A stretch of 7,496 bases of DNA from an uncultured Acidobacteriota bacterium (GTDB taxonomy: Bacteria; Acidobacteriota; JAAYUB01), in the NCBI GenBank assembly GCA_937925645.1, contig CALAMB010000226.1, positions 1 to 7,496 on the forward strand. Direction: 5' to 3'. The translations under genes and the position numbers were made by a program. Below, one piece after another: positions 4,438 to 7,496 of this stretch. Positions within the stretch are counted from its first letter, which is position 1. Each line of letters begins with the position of its first letter. Under the pieces are notes generated by a model that saw only the letters and a list, made by a program, of their open reading frames with translations, was not told the origin of the DNA and ran no database searches.

Positions 4438-6219
4438 TCATGACCCGCCGTCCACAAGCGCGTGCAGCTCCGAGAGCCAGCATCGGATGGCGCGGAAGCC
4501 CTTGTCCCAGAACACGGGGCTGTCCAGGTCTTCACCCACCGAGGCGGCCAGTTCGTACGGCGTGGCCGAGCCGCCCCGCCGCAGGATGTCCTTGTACCGC
4601 TCGGCGAACGCCGGCCCCTCCTCCAGGTGCTTCTGGTACAGGCAGAGCACGAACAGCTCCCCGAACGAGTACGCATAGCAATAGAAGCGGTAGTGGAAGA
4701 AGTGAGGGATGGCCGCCCAGTTCCACCGCTGGGCCGGCAGGAACTCCACCGCGTCGCCGTAGAGTTGCTGCGTCTCCTCGCGCCAGAGCGCGCACAGCTC
4801 CTCCGGCGACAGCAGCGCCGCGTTGACGCGGTCGTGGGCCGCCCGCTCGAACCGCGTGTACATGTTCTGGCGAAACACCGTGGCGATGATGTCCTCGAGG
4901 TGGCTGCAATAGAAGCCGATCAGGCGGTCGCGCAGAGGGATCTCCCGCTTGACCGCGGCGGCCAGCAGCATCTCACCGAAGACCGACGCCGTCTCGGCGG
5001 CCACCGTGGGCGGATGGTAGTTGAAATACGTCTGGCCGGCGGCCAGCAGGTCATGGAGGCCGTGGCCCAGCTCGTGGGCCATGGTGAACACGTCGCGAAG
5101 CGACCCGGAGTAGTTGAGCAACACGAACGGGTGCGTCCCGGGCCCCGGCCCGTAACAGTACGCCCCGCCCCCCTTGTGGCGGCGCACCGGCGCGTGGATC
5201 CACCGCTCGTCGAAGAACCGCTCCGCCTGGGCGCCGAGCCCGGCGTCGAAGCCGCGGAACGCGTCCACGACGAGCTCCCGCGCCCGCGCGAAGGGGATGT
5301 CGCGGACCGGCTCGCCCACCGGGGCGTACAGGTCGGAGCCGCGCACCCGCGCCTGGCCCATGATCCGCGCCTTGAGCCGGTAGTACTCCCGGACCAGCCC
5401 GTATTGACCGGCGATCCGGTCCATCATCAGGCGGACCGTCGGCTCCTCCACCTGGTTGGCCAAGTGGGTGGGGGCGGTGCTGTGGGGAAACCGCCGCAAC
5501 TCGCACTCGATGCCGTGGTCGCGGACGATGCTGTTGAAAACGGTGGCGATGGTCTGCCCGTGGCGGGCGTACTGGCCGTAGTAGGCGCGGACCACTCCCG
5601 CCCGCACCGCCGCCTCCGGGTGGTAGAACAGGTTGCGCGCCGCCGCCCCCGGCAGACGCTGCCGGCGCCCGTCCAGCGTCACCGTGAACGTCATCGCGGT
5701 AGTCAGCTCGTCGTAGAGCCGGACGAAGGCGTTCCTGCCGGTGATGTCCTTCTTGCCGATGAGAACCTCCTGCTTCTCGTCGAGTTGGTGCGGCCGATAG
5801 CGGGCGATCTGGCGGAGGAAGTTGCGGTACTCCGCCAGCTCCGGCGCGGCGGCGATCCGCTCGAACACCGCCTCCGGCAGGGCCAGCAACTCCAGCCGGA
5901 AGAAGACCATCCGCTCGTCCAGGCGGGCGGACATCTCGTCGGTCCGCGCCAGCAGGCGCCGGAAGGCGTGATCGGCCGAGTCCGTGGAGAACTCGAGGTA
6001 GGCGTAAGCCCGCACCCGGCCGAACAGCTCCAGGACCGCTTCCTGCTCCCGCAGGGCCGCGAGCACGGCGGCCGCCTCCCCCAGCCGGCCGCGGAAGCGG
6101 CGCTCAAAGTCGGCGGCCAGCGCCTCGACGCGGGCCAGGTCGTCGTCCAGGCGGGGATCGTCGGACCGGGCGTACAGCTCCGAGAGATCCCACACCGGCA
6201 GGTCGTGGTCATGCTCCAT
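4438..6219 (-). CDS. pepF: M3-family zinc metallopeptidase, oligoendopeptidase F type
   Basis: This 593-residue protein is of normal length for PepF-type oligoendopeptidases, which cleave short peptides in the cytoplasm and help recycle them. The zinc motif HELGH lies at 382-386 (ligands His382 and His386, catalytic Glu383). The third ligand is probably Glu409 in AAETASVFGE. Residues 506-520 (HFFHYRFYCYAYSFG) match the conserved tyrosine/histidine-rich segment near the M3 C-terminus that binds substrate. The N-terminal half is helical and contains GRNAFVRLYDEL (161-172), typical of the family. There is no signal peptide. I chose the ATG at 6219 because AGGAG lies 6 bases upstream; an upstream in-frame TTG at 6270 would add 17 Arg-rich residues unlike the family. 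The gene is flanked by convergent and divergent neighbours and is probably monocistronic. Confidence 0.95.
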   Translation of the reverse strand: MEHDHDLPVWDLSELYARSDDPRLDDDLARVEALAADFERRFRGRLGEAAAVLAALREQEAVLELFGRVRAYAYLEFSTDSADHAFRRLLARTDEMSARLDERMVFFRLELLALPEAVFERIAAAPELAEYRNFLRQIARYRPHQLDEKQEVLIGKKDITGRNAFVRLYDELTTAMTFTVTLDGRRQRLPGAAARNLFYHPEAAVRAGVVRAYYGQYARHGQTIATVFNSIVRDHGIECELRRFPHSTAPTHLANQVEEPTVRLMMDRIAGQYGLVREYYRLKARIMGQARVRGSDLYAPVGEPVRDIPFARARELVVDAFRGFDAGLGAQAERFFDERWIHAPVRRHKGGGAYCYGPGPGTHPFVLLNYSGSLRDVFTMAHELGHGLHDLLAAGQTYFNYHPPTVAAETASVFGEMLLAAAVKREIPLRDRLIGFYCSHLEDIIATVFRQNMYTRFERAAHDRVNAALLSPEELCALWREETQQLYGDAVEFLPAQRWNWAAIPHFFHYRFYCYAYSFGELFVLCLYQKHLEEGPAFAERYKDILRRGGSATPYELAASVGEDLDSPVFWDKGFRAIRCWLSELHALVDGGS

Positions 6220-6225
6220 GGTGTT

Positions 6226-6231
6226 CTCCTC
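6226..6231 (-). promoter_or_regulatory. Shine-Dalgarno site that sets the peptidase start
   Basis: On the minus strand GAGGAG occupies 6231-6226, leaving a 6-base spacer to the ATG at 6219. This spacing favours the 593-residue form over the longer TTG-initiated reading frame. Confidence 0.8.
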
Positions 6232-6240
6232 GGCTCGTCG

Positions 6241-6260
6241 GACGGCGGATCCGCGCCGTC
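6241..6260 (-). other. Leader hairpin upstream of the peptidase gene
   Basis: GACGGCG (6241-6247) and CGCCGTC (6254-6260) form a perfect 7-bp GC-rich stem around a 6-base GATCCG loop. It sits 10 bases upstream of the Shine-Dalgarno site. If the proposed promoter at 6269-6298 is right, the hairpin lies at the extreme 5' end of the peptidase mRNA, where such stems often protect transcripts from decay. The role is inferred. Confidence 0.45.
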
Positions 6261-6268
6261 TATCCGCC

Positions 6269-6298
6269 AATCTACCAGAACCCGCCCGCGCGGGCCAA
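6269..6298 (-). promoter_or_regulatory. Possible peptidase promoter
   Basis: On the minus strand, TTGGCC (6298-6293) and TAGATT (6274-6269) are separated by 18 bp, a moderate match to sigma70-type hexamers. This would give a leader of roughly 40 bases. The spacer contains a perfect GC palindrome at 6284-6295. Evidence is hexamer matching only. Confidence 0.4.
6284..6295. other. 12-bp perfect palindrome in the peptidase promoter region
   Basis: GCCCGCGCGGGC reads the same on both strands. It lies inside the spacer of the proposed peptidase promoter in the divergent peptidase/potassium-transporter gap, a position where a dimeric repressor could bind. In GC-rich DNA such palindromes also arise by chance. 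Confidence 0.35.
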
Positions 6299-6370
6299 GG
6301 GCTTTGTGGACCGGCCCGCCAGCCGACCGCCTGCTCCCACCGCCACCCGATGCGTCATGGCCACAGACGC

Positions 6371-6399
6371 TTGACCGAAAGTTCGATCTGGACTACCAT
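6371..6399 (+). promoter_or_regulatory. Promoter for the TrkH/KtrB gene
   Basis: TTGACC (6371-6376), a 17-bp spacer and TACCAT (6394-6399) give a good sigma70-type promoter. The ATG follows 8 bases after the -10 box with no Shine-Dalgarno sequence. Transcription would start at or near the start codon, as at 3131-3170. Confidence 0.65.
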
Positions 6400-6407
6400 T
6401 CGTTCCG

Positions 6408-7496
6408 ATGTCCCCCACCCGCAACAATCTCCTGAACCTGGTCAACCGCCATCCGGCGGAGGTCATCGCCATCAGCTTCGTGCTCACGGCACTGCTGGGC
6501 TCCCTGCTGCTGATCACTCCATGGGCCGCCGGGAAGGGACCGGTTGGCTGGGTGGACGCCTTCTTCACCGCCACGAGCGCCGTCTGCGTCACCGGGCTGA
6601 TCACCGTGGACACCGGCACGCAGTTTTCGCCCTTCGGCCAGGCGGTCATCCTCGGCCTGATTCAGGCGGGCGCGCTGGGCATCATGACCTACGCGGTGAT
6701 CCTGGCCACGGTGTCGGGGCGGAAGATTTCGCTGTCGGGCCGGACCATCATGGAACAGTCTTTCATGCCGAAGCCCCAGGCGGTCATCTACCGGCTGACC
6801 CGGACCATCGTGCTAGCGACCTTCCTGGTCGAGGGGGTGGGCGCCGCCCTGCTCTACCTGTTCCACCCCGGCGGCGGCGTCTTCGCGGCCGTGTTCCACT
6901 CCATCTCGGCCTTCTGCAACGCCGGGTTCTGCCTGTACGCCGACAGTCTCACCCGTTTCCGCGGCCATCTGGGCATCAACCTCACCGTCACCACGCTGGT
7001 CATCCTCGGCGGGCTGGGCTTCTTCGTTATCTTCGACACACTGAACCACCTGGACGGCCGCAAGCGGCACAAGCTCTCGCTGCACTCCAAGCTGGTGCTG
7101 TCGGTGACCGCCGGTCTGCTCCTGCTGGGCACCGGGGCCTTCTATCTGTTTGAACACCAGAACCTGCTCGAAGGGCTGCCGCTGGGCGAGCAGTTGTTGG
7201 CCGCCTTCTTCCAGTCGGTCACGCCGCGCACGGCCGGGTTCAACACCGTGGATTACGGGAAGGCCACCGGGGCCACCCTGCTGTTCACGATCCTGCTCAT
7301 GTTCGTGGGCGCCTCGCCCGGCTCCACCGGCGGCGGCGTCAAGACCACAACGCTCGGCGTCATGATCGCCCTGGCCAAGAGCAAACTCAAAGGACGCGAG
7401 GAAGTGGACATCTTCCGGGCGACCGTCTCCGACCGGGCCGTGGCGCGCACCCTGTCCGTGACCATCCTGGCCGGTTTCATCATCGTCATGTTCCTG
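6408..7496 (+). CDS. ktrB: TrkH/KtrB-family potassium uptake subunit (3' end outside window)
   Basis: The frame is open for 363 codons from ATG 6408 to the window edge. This is the ion-conducting membrane subunit of a Trk/Ktr K+ uptake system in the inner membrane, which normally works with a cytoplasmic RCK-type regulator (TrkA/KtrA) not seen here. All four pore loops of the internal repeat are visible: TSAVCVTGL (56-64), HSISAFCNAGF (164-174), QSVTPRTAGFNT (269-280) and GASPGSTGGGVKTTT (301-315), each with a filter glycine. The short N-terminus, with the first pore loop near residue 56, is more like KtrB than the longer enterobacterial TrkH. Only the last membrane helices are cut off, compared with the usual 440-490 residues. 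The ATG lacks a Shine-Dalgarno site but sits 8 bases after a -10 box. The regulator may lie downstream. Confidence 0.95.
   Translation, partial: MSPTRNNLLNLVNRHPAEVIAISFVLTALLGSLLLITPWAAGKGPVGWVDAFFTATSAVCVTGLITVDTGTQFSPFGQAVILGLIQAGALGIMTYAVILATVSGRKISLSGRTIMEQSFMPKPQAVIYRLTRTIVLATFLVEGVGAALLYLFHPGGGVFAAVFHSISAFCNAGFCLYADSLTRFRGHLGINLTVTTLVILGGLGFFVIFDTLNHLDGRKRHKLSLHSKLVLSVTAGLLLLGTGAFYLFEHQNLLEGLPLGEQLLAAFFQSVTPRTAGFNTVDYGKATGATLLFTILLMFVGASPGSTGGGVKTTTLGVMIALAKSKLKGREEVDIFRATVSDRAVARTLSVTILAGFIIVMFL

Noticed and set aside
4104..4676. Minus-strand ORF of 190 codons spanning the tandem arrays
   Set aside because: Its N-terminal half is a frame-shifted reading of the peptidase end and the rest is translated repeats (VIVIVIVI, PGPSPQVPVP); there is no independent start signal.
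6217..6270. Earlier start for the peptidase at the TTG codon at 6270
   Set aside because: It adds 17 Arg/Ala-rich residues, spans the leader hairpin, and ignores the well-placed AGGAG before the ATG at 6219.
4462..6435. Long open frame on the + strand opposite the peptidase (about 657 codons)
   Set aside because: It is antisense to a clear M3 peptidase, has an R/V/H/Q-rich composition without motifs, and runs across the divergent promoter region and the start of the transporter gene.

Overview
No previously undescribed multi-gene system is visible. The window is GC-rich bacterial chromosome holding ordinary housekeeping genes, three small membrane-protein genes of unknown function, and unusually repeat-rich intergenic DNA. 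The high GC content, a eukaryote-type Ser/Thr kinase ending right after its catalytic domain, a YprA/MrfA-type helicase, a PepF-like M3 peptidase, and dispersed degenerate heptamer and ACCACAAAGGCACA-type repeats fit an Acidobacteriota-like or similar soil or sediment lineage. That placement is inference from style, not proof.

Layout, left to right. (1) 1-257 (+): the C-terminal end of a protein kinase. (2) 280-490: two 28-nt inverted arms around a 155-nt core, between convergent genes; the right arm encodes the last residues and stop codon of the helicase. (3) 462-2873 (-): a complete superfamily 2 helicase with a C-terminal four-cysteine cluster. (4) 2874-3167: a divergent intergenic region with two heptamer tandem arrays that together form a 25-bp near-perfect inverted repeat, followed by a strong promoter. 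(5) 3168-4013 (+): three small membrane-protein genes of 133, 56 and 53 residues. (6) 4014-4437: a convergent intergenic region with an AT-rich patch, a heptamer array whose G-tracts repeat every 7 bases, and a hexamer array. (7) 4438-6219 (-): an oligoendopeptidase F-type metallopeptidase, start set by a good Shine-Dalgarno site. (8) 6220-6407: a divergent intergenic region with palindromes and promoter-like sequences. (9) 6408-7496 (+): a TrkH/KtrB potassium-uptake subunit running off the right edge.

The genes do not form an obvious pathway. Strand switches separate kinase, helicase, small-membrane-protein cluster, peptidase and transporter into independent transcription units; only the 133- and 56-residue genes are tightly coupled, by a one-base overlap. 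Two forward genes (3168 and 6408) share the same start geometry: a TTGAC-type -35 box, 17-bp spacer, TAnnAT-type -10 box, 8 bases, then ATG with no Shine-Dalgarno site. This suggests leaderless or nearly leaderless mRNAs. The 56-residue, 53-residue and peptidase genes instead carry clear ribosome binding sites.
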